64,000 nucleotides of DNA from Arcuatula senhousia (Eukaryota; Mollusca; Bivalvia; Mytilida; Mytilidae): assembly GCA_963971305.1 (NCBI GenBank), contig OZ020306.1, positions 6,688,842-6,752,841 of the forward strand. Direction: 5' to 3'. Below, one piece after another: positions 1 through 13,040 of the stretch. Position 1 is the stretch's first letter, and each line of letters opens with the position of its first letter. Made by a program: the position numbers and the translations under genes. Under the pieces are notes generated by a model that had not been told where the DNA came from, did not search any database, and worked only from the letters and a program-made list of their open reading frames with translations.

Positions 1-2469
1 GTTTTTATAGTTAAGGTGCATGTTTATTAGCACCGGTCTGTAACTTTAATTGAAAAGAGGTAGAACTTATTGGTATGCAAATTAACGAGTGAGAGCTAAA
101 TATATGCTTTAAACTTTGCAGGAATGTTAAAATGCATAGTTCAAAAAGATTTTGAGATTATGAATTGACTCACGGGCTTAATATCGTTTGACATATTGAC
201 GTTAAAATGTTAATCCTGAAATTACAGAGAACCGTTTATACCATATTAGAGTGAAGTGTCAATTAATGTCCACTTATCGCCTTAATATCTCAATATCGTA
301 TATTAAACTTTAAATACCAAAGACTTTCTCATAGAAAAAGTTGTGTTCTATTAGATCATTGGGAACAATTTCTCTGGACAAAGTTTTGAGGTCAAGTGTC
401 TATTTTTATGATCCTTTATTTTTTCATTGTGCTAAATTTCCCCTGATTGTTACTCTCTGTACGCTGACTTTTGTCAACATGGAAGTGCATTAGAAAATAC
501 TTCATATCGAAGTACATTTATACCCCACGGAAAGTCATAAATCATCCAATAACAGCCGTGTAGTGTTTTATACTTGAGTACTGTGATAAAATGTCCCTGA
601 GTACACGATAAAGATGTCATAATTCTAATCCTTGCAGGAGAAAGGAAGGTTCAAATGATTCGTTAAACATAGCAGCAGTTTTTAATTTTTTGTCTCTAAA
701 CAAATTTCACTTTTTAAGATGAAATCCAGTTCTGAGCATGGTGATCCATATCTCTCTCTATTTTGTTTTCTATGTCTCTCTCTATTTTGTTTTCTATATC
801 TCCTTATTTTCTAATTTGACACAAGACGGTTAACTTCATAAGGCACAAAACGTAAAAACTAGGAGGAGGTGTGAAATTTAAATAGTTTTTACATCTCTTT
901 TCTAAACATTTATCCTGTGATGTAATAACAGAAAGGTTGGGAAAGGATATTTAATCAAGTTATTTATGTTATTTACTTACATAACTATTTGCTTTTCGTT
1001 TAGAACCCTAAGATAATGACATACTGTAACGTTTAGTAACGTCTTGTCTCATTCTAGCGATAACTATTACCATAATACGGGTTAATTCATTTCTGGTCAG
1101 TCCTAGCCTATTAGATAATAACTTTAAAAGATTGATGAACATCGGCAAAGTCAAAGTCCGACTGGTCTTTTTCTCTGTGCAATTGTGTTGAAACAATATA
1201 ACTCCAGATAGCAGTTCTCTTGAGAAAAGTCCGAACTTGGTTGTTTTACTTGGGTCATTTTATTATACTGAATTAGTAGATCAATAAAGGGATGTAAAAG
1301 GGAAAGAAATGCAAACGAAGTATTTGAATGTCGAATGTTGTCCGAGAAGACAAAGACAAAAGTGGTAGACATTAAGTGACTTAAACACTATAAGAACTAA
1401 ACTGCAGTATGTCGGAACAAGAGTGAACTCGTGTGCTCCGGAATGGTTAGCAGTGCCCGTTAGTAGAATCAAAGAGAATATCTCATTGGTTGTACTGACA
1501 CACCCATTGCAATGATTGGCAGGTCTTGGAAAATAATATTTGAATATCTTTTATTTGATTTTTTTGGGTGTTACTTTTCTTGAATGAATTTCAATTACCG
1601 GGGATGCAATTGGTATGACATGCAGTTTGAATTGTTTGGTTAACCTGTAATTTTTGTACACTGGGTGTATGCTAAACGATTGGCCCATTAAATATTTCTT
1701 TTTCTATAAGTTCCCAACTTCATTTGCAATTGAATACGATATTAAATTTTGTTTTATGGTTAAAATGGTCCGCTTGTCTAGGGTGGTTCTTTTTATCTTG
1801 ATTTTTATTCTTATTGATATATTAAACTATTCTATTATTTGGAATTTTAAATGTCTCATCAATTTCAAATTACAAAATAATAAAATTTAATTTTGTAGTA
1901 TTAGAATTATATGGAAACAGATTGAAATAAAATAAAAACAAAATATACTTTGTAGAGAAATAAAACCTTTTGTACCCGAGTTAAATCAGTGCTATACATG
2001 TAGTAAAACAGAATCGTATTTAACAGTTACATCTGCATTTTAAGAATTTTTGTTCTTCGTGTTAAAGTTTTAGTGCATCCCTCTATGTGTTATTATATAA
2101 CATTTGTTCCAGAGAGATGTATAATCATGCCAATCCATAGTTATTTTATACCAGTATCACTTTATTGTTAAAGTCTTTGTCAGAGTAGAAATATCTGAAG
2201 TTTTTTCTATTCATTCTTTATCCCCAATTTCACAGTTAAAAGAACCAAGTCTGTTGTCTTCCATTAAAATTGATCCACTTTTCTAAATCAAACGGTATTA
2301 ATTTCGGTTGACCTAGCGGTCGCTATAAAATGAAGTCTTCATCGTGACTTGTGGCCCCGCCAGATGCACACTCCGGTGATAATCTTCCCTGAGATCACAA
2401 TACAACAAACATCCAGGGACATTAAACGTTATTCAAACAAAACTAATTTTCTTTCCTTTGATCCGACAG
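1..2469. other. AT-rich non-coding sequence
   Basis: No coding exon can be supported on either strand; the open frames are short and low in complexity. A direct duplication of about 25 bases (tctctctctattttgttttctat) lies at roughly 751-803. The segment is probably upstream of the leucine-rich-repeat gene. Confidence 0.6.
2324..2330 (+). promoter_or_regulatory. Candidate TATA box
   Basis: A TATAAAA stands about 25-30 bases before a locally GC-richer stretch that ends in a strong splice donor at 2606. This could be the core promoter of the leucine-rich-repeat gene downstream. Such a motif is common by chance in AT-rich DNA, and only a transcript start map could settle it. Confidence 0.2.
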
Positions 2470-2605
2470 GTTTTACAATTATAGAAGTGATTGGACGGCC
2501 GGGCAGATGTGAAACCTCGTCAGTTTAGTGAAGATTCCCGGGGTCCCGGACATCATGTACTTGGCTCCTTAGGCTGGTCCCACACCTCTGTAATGAACTT
2601 TCTCG
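2470..2605 (+). other. Candidate non-coding 5' exon of the LRR gene
   Basis: The stretch is GC-richer than its surroundings and is closed by a consensus donor (TCTCG|GTAAGT, GT at 2606-2607). A pyrimidine-rich acceptor ending in CGACAG stands just before it at 2469. If the TATAAAA at 2324 is a promoter, the exon could instead start near 2354. It has no long open frame, so it would be 5'UTR. The link to the gene at 7039 is inference. Confidence 0.25.
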
Positions 2606-5600
2606 GTAAGTCTATTACTATACGTGTCAAGTTAACACCTAGGCGATAGACCATTAATAATAGACATATAACTACATGTATTTATAATGAATATATCTTT
2701 ATTTGCTTTTATATTTATATCTATACTATCAACAAAATTTTAACTAAGCGGTACTGAACAACATAAGAAACGCACCACTTCCATCCATTTCCTTTGACTT
2801 AAAAGTTTAATAGCAAATATCTCTTGTAGAGGTCGTTGGAATGATCTGAGATTTCGGCACAGCATGTGTTGGGTCCTTAACACCATTCTCTACAAATTTT
2901 AAAAAATTCTGATTTTTTTAATTTAAAATTTCGAAAAAATGAATTTTTTAACCCAAAAATGAAAATTTCACCAATTTTAAGAAAATGTTATGCTCATCCA
3001 AAGTGTGTCCAGAAAATGGGAGACAAAGCTTAAATTTCACAAATACTGCTCAAACTTTTCACTCTCTTGAATTGATCAATCTTAGACTTTGTTTTTTCGA
3101 CTTCTTTATCAAAATTCATGCCGTAAGCTCACTGGTGCCAATTTCAGAAATATTGACTTGGTTTTTTATTGAATTTGGTTTGATTAATCATTTAGGATAA
3201 GAGAATTAATCCTGGAAGGAAAGAAATTGTGCGTTATTTGTGTTGCTGAGTATATAAGAAGCGAGTCAAAATTTAAGAAGAGAGTCAAGTCTTAATAACT
3301 AGTATCTTGTGTTCATGCCCCTTAAATTGTGCATAAAATGAACCACAGTTTTTAACAATAACACTTCAAGAAGCAATTGTAATAAAAATTTGATTATTTT
3401 TTATCTCATGATAAATTATTTCCTTGGGGTCCTCTTACAGATATTTCAAAGCATGGTCACACCAAAAAAAAAAGGTTTTCTGTTCTCTTTACTTATTATT
3501 GTGTTGGCTGTAAGCCATTTTGGGAAAACAGCTGATTTATTGTTGAAAAATATCACTTTGCTTTGTAAATATTTTAACACGTGTTATAAGGGAACGAAAT
3601 CTTGTTAAATGTCCTTTTCTATCGAAATAAAATCCATCGAAAAGAAAAAGTCATTTTCACAACATTTTGACATCTTGGCATGACATTCCTGATAAGAATC
3701 ACACGGTAATAAATCTAGGTATAAAATATAACTTTAAATGGACAAATTACCTCCCTTACAAAGTTTCTGTCACCCTCGAGGTCCTTGTTATCCAGTCACT
3801 AGATGATAAAGTTTGATATCACCCCATAATTTTTCAATAACAGATCAATTAGGAAAGGTTTTAACGATTGTTACATGATTACAGTGACAAATTGTCTGTA
3901 AACAGCTAGATGTCTTTACTAAAGAGGACCGACAGTTCTAGTCATGACATATAGGTTGCAGATGACGTTCTTTAGCACAAAAGTTCTACATATAAAACCA
4001 TGATCAAGTTGTTTAAAAAGTCCAATTAATGAACAAGGAGGCAGTCTCCGGCAAACTGCCAGTCAGGAACGGACATACTAGCTCGAATGATCCAAGCCCT
4101 ATCCGTCTTCGCATATTTCGGCGGGACATGCACCGACTGCAAGGAGCGAAATATAACGACTGTATTATTCGGGTAACGGACATACATGTGTAATACAAAT
4201 TAAGAAGTAAGACTGTCAAAGAAAGTAATAAGATACAGCTGAATCTTAAGTCAAAAGTCATGAAATTTTATAATAGAAAATAATGAGATGTGGAATAAGT
4301 TTACGTGACACAGCCCACAATCAAGCGGCAATTCAGAAAAACCACAATGGACAACCGCACCAGCAGCCTCAACGATGCCAGTAGGCGCAAAATCTATGGC
4401 ATGCCGTTCTCGTCAAAAGTATGATTTAGAATATATTATCAAAAATTACACACTCAAAATTTCAAACTTCGTTCAAAATCAAAAATATGCACACAAAATG
4501 CGACTAGCCATAAAAACCAACATTTTGTAGGACAATTCCAAGGATATATGATCCCGTTGACCAAATCGAGAAAAATAACGATGGCTCAATAAATAATTTG
4601 TACAACTAGATAAATGCTTAGCTACAGACCAGCAAAGAAGCATTGATATGCATTTATTACCATGCCGAGTTGTTTAGTTTAAAAATCAAACTTCAGTTCT
4701 CTTTCTTTTTCGAGCAATTTGAACTTTTTGAATTTTTTATGAAAAAAAAGACCCAAAATCAAACTAGGCCCCAATAAGAGTTTAATGAGTTTATTTTGAC
4801 CAGTTAAGAGTTTAATGAGTTTATTTTGACCAGTTATAATGGTAATTTTATGGTTAAAAAAATAAGACCCACAAACAAACTAGACCCAAATAAGAGTTAA
4901 ATGAGTTTATTTTGACCAGTTATAATGGTAGTTTATGGTACTCTACCGTTCGTCATTTTATGGTCCAGAGTTAGAGCCTACGGGTGGTTGATAACAAACA
5001 GTCGTAAATAATTCATTAGGGAACAGGTCATACCACCATAAAACTTTCAATTATGCAAGAAATCAATAAATTAGGAATTCGATAATGTCACAAACATATG
5101 TATTTATATTTGATCTCTTTTAAAAAGTTGTAAAAAACATCTTTTGTTCCATTGGATAGGTCAGGACTGCAAAGAAAGGTCAGTTGAAAGGTCAGTTGAT
5201 TTTGAAAATGAATTTTTTATGGGAATAAAAAGTAAGTTCCATTTTGTAAATTATAAAAAAAAATCATTGTTAACCTTAAGTCCTAGCAAACCTTTAAAGT
5301 TTCATTGTTTTTGTTTGTTTGTTTGCTTGTTTGTTTTTCTATATATGGTATATATTTTTTAAAGCATTGAATTATATTCACATGAACTCTTTTATGATAT
5401 AAAGTTATATAACATTTCAAAATATGTATCTAATCTTGATGCATGTAAACAATTTTCATAGGGGCCTTAAAAAGAGAAAACAGGAAAGGTTTATTCAGAC
5501 AAAAAAGTTTCAAATCGGTCACTATTTCATGTTAATTTCAATATAAATATTTTAAATGCAAACAGTGTTGTAATACGATGAATGGGCAGATCATATTTCT

Positions 5601-6514
5601 ACCCAGTCAACTGTGTCCAATAAATGCAAGGTATAGGAAAGTCTAGGCAGTCAAGTAAGACACGGTCGCTGTCAAAAATTCACCATAAAACTTGATGATA
5701 TCGACGTAGATTGTATTATAAATTTTGACAGTTCAAGATTTACGATTAGAATTTAAAATTTTCCCGTTATTGATCTTATGACAAGGCTGTGAAGTAAAAA
5801 AGTCGACTGTTTTTATTATATTTATCTTTAAACAAAACTCAAGGTGAATAGCATGAAATCGTAAGTGCAGGCTGTGTGCATGCCATTCATGTCTCTAACG
5901 GATAATGTCTTAGATAAGTGGACCTGTATTGTATGCATGTTATAAGTGTTATTGAGATATTTAAAATTTCTTCATTTGTGTGGTTTATTTCTTTCATGGT
6001 AAGTTGACATGCATAGATTTTTGATTATTTGAAAAATAAAATGCTTCAATCTTAATTCATGTCTTTAAAATGTATTTTTTTTTCTGTTTTGTTTTAATTT
6101 AAGAGTAGGGTTTGGGTCTTTTATTTGATTTTCGCAAATATTTTTGAAAACTGGTACGAAAATATAATTTTGGTATGATTTGTTCTTTATGCTTCCTCGT
6201 TGTATAGGCAATAGTTAAAAGGCTTTTCTTTTGAAAAATATCCCTTGAAAATGTCGACGGACGTTCGTCTCCTAACTTATAAGTAAACATGATAGTGATA
6301 GGAGAGAATTGCACCTTAATCTCTTAGTCTTCTTCACATAAGTATAGAACAAATACAAGCTAGAGATCACAAGCTGTATGCATATATACTATACAAACAA
6401 TTAGAATAAGAACTCTTGATTTTTGTAAATCAAAACAGAAAAATGCAGAATTTTCTTGTCTTAAATTGTATGCTAAAATGATTTTTATGCAGACTCTTTC
6501 CGTTTCCTTTTCAG
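2606..6514. other. Non-coding; probable first intron of the LRR gene
   Basis: No supported exon is seen. Positions about 4775-4950 hold three imperfect direct copies of a segment containing gagtttaatgagtttatttt followed by gaccagtta, two of them head to tail. Otherwise the sequence is ordinary AT-rich DNA. Confidence 0.5.
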
Positions 6515-6574
6515 TGTCCTTATCTAGTGTAGAGTAATGAAAAACTGGAGACGACTAGAATTAAGATTATAATG
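6515..6574 (+). other. 5'UTR exon of the LRR gene
   Basis: Sixty bases lie between a strong acceptor (pyrimidine tract then TTTTCAG, AG at 6513-6514) and a consensus donor (AATG|GTAAGT). Spliced to the acceptor at 7013-7014, it would give a leader with a short upstream frame (ATG at 6538, 11 codons, then TAA). It also places an ATG (6572-6574) at its very end, in frame with the LRR protein after splicing. The upstream ATG would add nine residues before the methionine at 7039. Splice-site quality is the only evidence. Confidence 0.5.
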
Positions 6575-7038
6575 GTAAGTTCGTCAATGTTTAAATTGTG
6601 AACATTCACTGAATCTTATTATTTTAGGCTCATTTTATGTCGATGATCTTTATAAAATTAATAGTATATGAAATACTTGTGTACTTTGAACTCTGATAAG
6701 AATTTGTGGTGATATGCCAGTAAGAAAATAAGAAAAAAATATCTTTAACTCTGTTTCCTATAGTATTTTATTCTATCGTTGTCTATTATTGTACACTGTG
6801 GGGTTTGCCTAGAGTCTACGGGCTTGTTCCAACAAGCAGCAACTGCTTACCTTTCCGGGCACCTGAGTTGATTTGTTACGATTTGAGTTTCGTTGCCGAT
6901 TGCTGTTCGTTTTTTTTATGTTGTTTGTTTCTTCATGCTGTTATCGTTTTTGTTGACAGCTTTTGACTTTTGACATTCGAATTCCCGATACAAATTTTAC
7001 TCTATCTATTTCAGACCCAAAAGGGACTTCCGCCTCAC

Positions 7039-8784
7039 ATGGATTTCTTATATTTTGTGTTGATATGGATTATTTGTGTAAGTGAGATGATAGCATGTCC
7101 AGCTCTGTGCCGATGTAACATGGAATATTACATGTACTGTAACAATGCGTCCATCACAGACTCCACTCTGAAAGACACATTGAACAGCATTCCACAGACC
7201 GCGACATATATAGACCTTAGTTTTAACAGGATTCAAAACTTAGACAAGAATCTTTTCAGTAGATTCAAACAGTTGAAAAACGTTAATTTTGCAAATAATC
7301 AAATTGTCAAGATAGAGGAGGGCACGTTCGATACCTTATATGAGATTATAGTCATTGACCTTAGAAACAATATGTTAGAAAACATAGATAGACGTGTGTT
7401 CAGTTCACAATCAAAACTCAAACAGCTATACCTTGACAACAACAGAATAAGATCTGTGAATGTTGACGCTTTTAGGAATTTAACTCAAGTCAAAGAACTT
7501 AATCTTAAAAACAACAACCTCATGTCGTTACCAGTGACTCTATTTCAGGAAATGACTTCATTGCAATCTTTGGATCTCTCTGGTAATGATCTGCTCGTGT
7601 TACCAGATAACTTGTTCTCAAGGCTGTCTGGTCTGCAGGACTTACATCTACAAAATAATCAAATTTGGAACTTATCTCAAAAAGCCTTTAACGGCTTATC
7701 TCAGCTTAGGGAGCTCAATCTCCATGACAACAAGATATCAGTAATTGAGAAAATTCACCTTGAAGGTGTAAGGTCAAGCTTGTACAACTTAGACTTGTCG
7801 AATAATAAACTAACAGAGGTTAAAAATGACGTTTTCAAAGGAATGTATAACCTCAAAGTCCTGGATTTATCTTTTAATCAAATCAGTGTCATTGAAAATT
7901 ATGCATTTGAATTATTGACATTGGATAGACTTTCACTGAGGAACAATAATTTAACCCAGATTTGGAAGACATACTTTAGTGGCACTAAAAGAATCGTGTC
8001 TTTAGAAATAAGCAATAATAGAATCAAAGATATTACTACGGGTGCGTTCGATAGTTTTAAGGAATCTATTTATATACTTGACTTATCTTCTAATGTTATA
8101 AAGTACATTCATCCGGGGATGTTCCGGGGGATGACAAATCTACAACAGTTAAATTTAGCACTTAATCTTATATCTAATATCGACATCAATGGATTGTCAG
8201 GATTAAAAAATCTGAACAAACTAAACCTTCATAAGAATCAGCTAGTGACATTTGGAGGCGAGGTCATTGCAGAACTTACAAACCTCCGTAATCTATATTT
8301 AGATTGTAACCCTATGCAGAATGCTACAGCGTTTAGTCTTTTATATCCTATCCATGTTACCCTTAATCTGACAGTGAAGAATGTGCAGGAGGATGCAGTC
8401 ATATTTTCTTGGCCTTACAACAATGGTCGGCAGATTTATTGGGAGCTAATTGTGCGATGTGTCGATGAAACGTCCGGATGTTCGTCACATTCTCGAAAGG
8501 AATACCTCCCACCTCCATCTAAAGAGGTGAAACTAGAGAACCTTCCCTCTGACTCTCTGTTTTATATTTGTGTTAATCCTATATTTGTTAATAAGGATGC
8601 TCTTATGGAACAGTGCCTCTTTGTGAAAACACTACAGAAACTAAGTACAACAACAAATAAACCACCAGTGACTGAGCCTCATACATCCCGTGGACTAAAA
8701 CTGTCTAGCCAGTCAATTGTTTTGTATCTTATTGTTACTTTGCATTGTATGGTCTTTTTAAAAAGTAAAGTTGTTATTCTGTAA
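7039..8784 (+). CDS. Leucine-rich-repeat / fibronectin III-like surface protein
   Basis: The 581-residue product looks like an extracellular adhesion or signalling protein. A hydrophobic signal peptide (residues 1-19) is followed by a cysteine cap (CPALCRC at 20-26, another Cys at 34). About 15-16 leucine-rich repeats of the 24-residue type (LxxLxLxxNxI) run to about residue 425. A canonical LRRCT cap is missing: only a CNP remnant follows the last repeat. The next ~110 residues resemble a fibronectin III domain (FSWPY, YWELIVRC, LENLPSDSLFYICV), then comes a Thr/Pro linker. The C-terminal hydrophobic stretch (SIVLYLIVTLHCMVFL) plus a short KSKVVIL tail fits a GPI signal or a single membrane anchor. 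ATG 7039 is preferred because it begins the signal peptide; splicing from 6574 could add nine residues. All coding sequence is in one exon. The family is large and often expanded in molluscs, so no orthologue is named. Confidence 0.93.
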   Translation: MDFLYFVLIWIICVSEMIACPALCRCNMEYYMYCNNASITDSTLKDTLNSIPQTATYIDLSFNRIQNLDKNLFSRFKQLKNVNFANNQIVKIEEGTFDTLYEIIVIDLRNNMLENIDRRVFSSQSKLKQLYLDNNRIRSVNVDAFRNLTQVKELNLKNNNLMSLPVTLFQEMTSLQSLDLSGNDLLVLPDNLFSRLSGLQDLHLQNNQIWNLSQKAFNGLSQLRELNLHDNKISVIEKIHLEGVRSSLYNLDLSNNKLTEVKNDVFKGMYNLKVLDLSFNQISVIENYAFELLTLDRLSLRNNNLTQIWKTYFSGTKRIVSLEISNNRIKDITTGAFDSFKESIYILDLSSNVIKYIHPGMFRGMTNLQQLNLALNLISNIDINGLSGLKNLNKLNLHKNQLVTFGGEVIAELTNLRNLYLDCNPMQNATAFSLLYPIHVTLNLTVKNVQEDAVIFSWPYNNGRQIYWELIVRCVDETSGCSSHSRKEYLPPPSKEVKLENLPSDSLFYICVNPIFVNKDALMEQCLFVKTLQKLSTTTNKPPVTEPHTSRGLKLSSQSIVLYLIVTLHCMVFLKSKVVIL

Positions 8785-8936
8785 ATCTCAATATGTGTTC
8801 AATATCTTATATACTCGATGAACATAGAAATCACTTAGGAATAATAATGATTCTTAGCAATTGATGTCTTCATTGAGCTATAAGCACTGGCAACATTTGC
8901 ATTTAGTCAATACGGTTATACTTTGGCCGATGCTAA

Positions 8937-8942
8937 AATAAA
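8937..8942 (+). terminator. Candidate poly(A) signal of the LRR gene
   Basis: An AATAAA hexamer lies about 150 bases after the stop codon, in an A-rich context, and is the first good signal downstream of the gene. Confidence 0.45.
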
Positions 8943-11399
8943 AATAACAAACATTACAACGAATACCAAACTACAGCAGAAAATAAAATTTTGTTCTAGT
9001 CACCGATATGAAACTCGACACTTGACTTTGTTGGCAGTCAATGGTCCGTTTTGTCACAACAATTTGAACCCTTACTGTTCTCAATGCTAAATAGAACAAT
9101 TTTGATATCACATCAAAAGGAATTATTCGTAAACAGTTCAAGTCCAAAGCAATCAAAATTGTCCACTGCCTTATAAATTAGAATAAATTAGATTGTCATT
9201 TGGGTGGATGACCCCCAAAGGCCTTAATCTCTTATCAAAGCCTAAAATTTTAAATAATTTTCATTTTTGTTGATTTAGCATTGTGGTTATGTCTCTCGCT
9301 GTTATCCTCACCCAATTAAGAAAAGATGAAGCCAACTCATCATTATATCTGTGGTGCCTTGTATACCGGTATGCTGACATTATAATTCTTTTTGCATGAA
9401 TTTATTTTTTATCTAGATTCTCCATGCATGTCTAAACTGATTGCCGGGATGCAATACAATTGTTCAGCTTTATGCCTCTAACTTCTGATGGTACTTCTGA
9501 GTTTATTGTATGAAGTATTTCTTATAATATATTTTTTAAACTATCGTTGTGTATTTTGTACACACTTAAAAATTTCAACAATTTAAAACACAAATGATTA
9601 TGTTAAACTTTTGCATTTAGTTAAACACTCTTGTTTGTTTCATAAAACATATTTTTAATGTTCAAACCTTTAGCAAAAGCATTTATAATCACATCTTTAT
9701 TCGTTGACACGACCTCTCAAAGTGAAGTTTGTTTCATTACATATGCATTATCAGCTTTTAACTTCAAAAAGAATATCAAGTTGTTTATGAAGTCGCATCC
9801 TTATTTGAAGGAGTAAACTTTTCAATTTTGTGTAGTGATAACACGGAATTGAATGAACAATTAGTCTCGAGTTCCAGTGTTTATATAATTAAAAGTATAT
9901 TTGGTACACAATCTCAAAATTTTCAGGCAGTTTGTAATAGTATCAACCTTTAATAAATTTACACAAATTGCTCCTGCAACTTTATTGAGGGCAACTGAAC
10001 CAGGTTAGGTTGGTTAGTTGGTCGGAATTGATGCTTCTTCTTACGCACATGGTTAACATCTGTAGTAACCGTGAAAAAGGGTAAGTTTTTATGGGGATGA
10101 TTCCACTGATGATATAGTGCTGCTCCAACTGAATCAGGGCGGTGGTTATTTAAAGGAACCAGTAAATGTCACCCCCCCCCAAATATGCAGATGGATGCAT
10201 AGCTATACATGTCTATGGTGTAAATTGAGACAATGACTTTGTTGCCTATTTTGGTACTTTTTTTGGGGTGGTCAGCCAGGATATGAAACTTAATTTAACA
10301 ATAAAAAAAACTTTGATTATTTGAAAAGAGTAAATAAAATAAATATTTGCATGCAAAAGTCCTTGAAAAATTTACTAAACACCCATTAAGGCAAACTTGA
10401 ACCCAGCTTTCGTTCCAGAAAGATAGTAAAATCGGCACCACTCAAGCTGAGGCTTTCATTGATGGTCTTTCTCTAATATTGAAAGATTTGATATTTGTTT
10501 AGGCGCCTCAACTGAGGTATTTTATATGTTTTATTTGATTTATAGATTTTTGTAAGTAATTGAAAAAGCAAGAAAAAGATGTCAATATTTTACTCTATTC
10601 AAAACTGAATTTGCCATAACCCATTAAAATATCAATTATAGTTGGGTCAATTTTTTGTGTGAAATTATTCCAAAAGAACATTCACAAATCTCTGTAACTT
10701 CAACGTTTCAATTATAAACTCCATTATGCCTCAAAATTGAAATTTTTCAAATCAGTTCTGAATGCATGATTTTTCAAAAGAATATCAAGTTTGTGGGTTA
10801 CCCCCTGCAATTATGTTTGAATATTTTTCATATGACTGCATATCTTTGAAAGAAAGAGGTCTAAATTGTTATATGGGTTGATATTTCTATCTGAGATGAC
10901 TGCCTGTTTGTTTAGTGAATGTGACATTATTACAAGGACGGGTCTTTCAAAAGAAAATACCAATACAAACAAATAAGCGAGCATTTAAGGTCAAACAAAC
11001 AGACAGTTATTCATGAAGATATGGAAACAGAATAGAAGCAACAAAACTAGGTGAATTCAAACAATTTTAAAAAGAAATTAAAAAGTCTTACAAGAGTTGA
11101 AATGAATCTACACATTATAAAAAAAACTGTGAACGCGTAAGACGTCTTGAACTACAAGTAATCGAGATGCTCAGCTTTCTTGTGTCATAAAAAAACATAA
11201 TAACTACAGTTTGTTGGAAGAGTTTTTTTTCAGCAGACAATCGGCATCCTAATGGTCACAAATTATGCATCATTTATGATTATTTCGCCAGTCTCAACTT
11301 CTGGACTTATCTGAGAGATATAATTGTGGTATTTGTCATTGAGCATAGTCTTCCAAGGAATTTAGGATTTCAAATATCTTAAGCGATTTCAGTAGTTTT

Positions 11400-11745
11400 A
11401 TTATACCCCGGCGACGGCATGTCCGTCCGTACAAACAAGTACCTCCCTTTCGTAAAATTTTTCGTCAAGCCTTTTTTTTCAGAAACCGTAAATGATAATG
11501 ATTTGATATTTGGCAGGGTAGTTCAGTATGACAAACTGTTTGTTCTAAGCGACTTTCAGACCTGTCACACTTTTTGTTTGTGACTAATGAAGTTTTGTCA
11601 GAAACTGTACACTAGAATTATTTGAAATTTGGCACCGTGGTTTAGTATTACAAACTGCAAGTCTTAATTAAGCGACTTTTAGATCTATCCGACTTCTTAC
11701 GCGGGGGCATCTGTGTCACTTGGACACATTCCTTCTTTAGTTCAT
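11400..11745. repeat. Interspersed repeat with two internal units
   Basis: Two related ~125-base units are visible. Each contains a cagaaac(c/t)gta motif, a gat/aat-ttgaaatttggca motif, a statement of the form caaactg, and an agcgacttt(c/t)aga motif. The block opens with ccggcgacggcatgtccgtc and ends near gcgggggcatctgtgtcact. The organisation resembles other tandem-built interspersed repeats further right in the window. Confidence 0.6.
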
Positions 11746-12957
11746 TTCTTCGTTAGTTTACTAAATCTTTAGATCTGATTATGATTTTGATACCGATCTC
11801 TGTAATAAATCATGTTATTTTAACAAAGCAGCTACAATAAGGGGCCATTAATCAATTGGTATCCCCCCAAACCACGTTATCACCTTGTTATCAAACTATT
11901 AGATGGTAGTTAACTTTATATTTGTCAGACCAGTGTGGTACCAGGGGAAACTTGTCAAAGTTTTGACACTTACAAGTGAAAGTGGTTCTGTACACGGAAA
12001 CTCGACATTAGGGGTGAAGATTTAAACATGTTCCCACTGTTTTTAAAGTACAAGGGTGTTTGTGCTTAAGTAATTACCTTATTAATGTCTACAAGACAGG
12101 GAAAAGTACACATTTTCTATATTATTATGCCTTAACGCATTTAAACGATTAATAAATTAATTAAAAAAAACACCAGTAATGCTTTTGTAAATTAAATAAT
12201 ATTTTTATGCTGCACGAGGCAATTAAAGAAAATAAAATGAAATACAAATCTCATTGCCTGATGTATTCTGGAACTTGTGTGGCAGTGAGAAAGCAGCTCT
12301 CGACTTAGACACACCTGAAGGCATGGTCTAGAGTCTTATGCACAAACCAACCATGGATTACTAAAAGTAGGTAGATGGAAATGGTGCAACGTCAACACAA
12401 GCATTTGCGTTGACAGCAATTTCCATTTTCCAGCAGGAACAACGGTGACGGTTGTTACAACCACACAACAGTACCAGACCAACAATTAAATTATCAACAT
12501 TACATGATAATCCAAGGGAAAAAAACTATATATAAAAAGGTGAAGTCGTGTAACACTGACGTTCTCATATACCTCCCATACTTTCTAAAAGATTTTAGCT
12601 GTTGGTAAAAAGACATGGTATGTAGATCACCAAAAGCTTCTTTCAATTTGTCTGCATTGGTGGTTTCTGTGCTTTATAAGTTCAATACAATTAAGATAGA
12701 ACGAGTGATAATTATGGAATGATTTAATGCCATATTTCATTGATATACCTGTGAATATTTCGGCTGTCTTTTTAAGTAGAGTAATTTATCCTTATATATG
12801 AAAACCCTATACTAAAAGCATTTGATTATAAATCAAATTATAATGATGAAGCATATTCATTTATCAAAACGTTTTGCTCTTTATTTAACTCTTTAGAAAT
12901 ATTTTTGGCTGATTCTTGTCTTAATTTTTTGCGCTGAGAATTTTCACCTCTGCAAGT

Positions 12958-13040
12958 TCGTCCAGTTTTATGCTACCGCTGTTGAAAAAGCATAGATGTT
13001 TTGTCCAGTTTTATGCTACCGCTGTTGAAAAGCATATATG
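12958..13040. repeat. Direct duplication, about 42-base unit
   Basis: Two near-identical head-to-tail copies contain gtccagttttatgctaccgc followed by tgttgaaaa and gcata(g/t)atgtttt. Confidence 0.85.

Noticed and set aside
4013..4261. 82-codon minus-strand frame in a GC-richer patch
   Set aside because: No domain, splice context or repeat of known type; not defensible as a gene.
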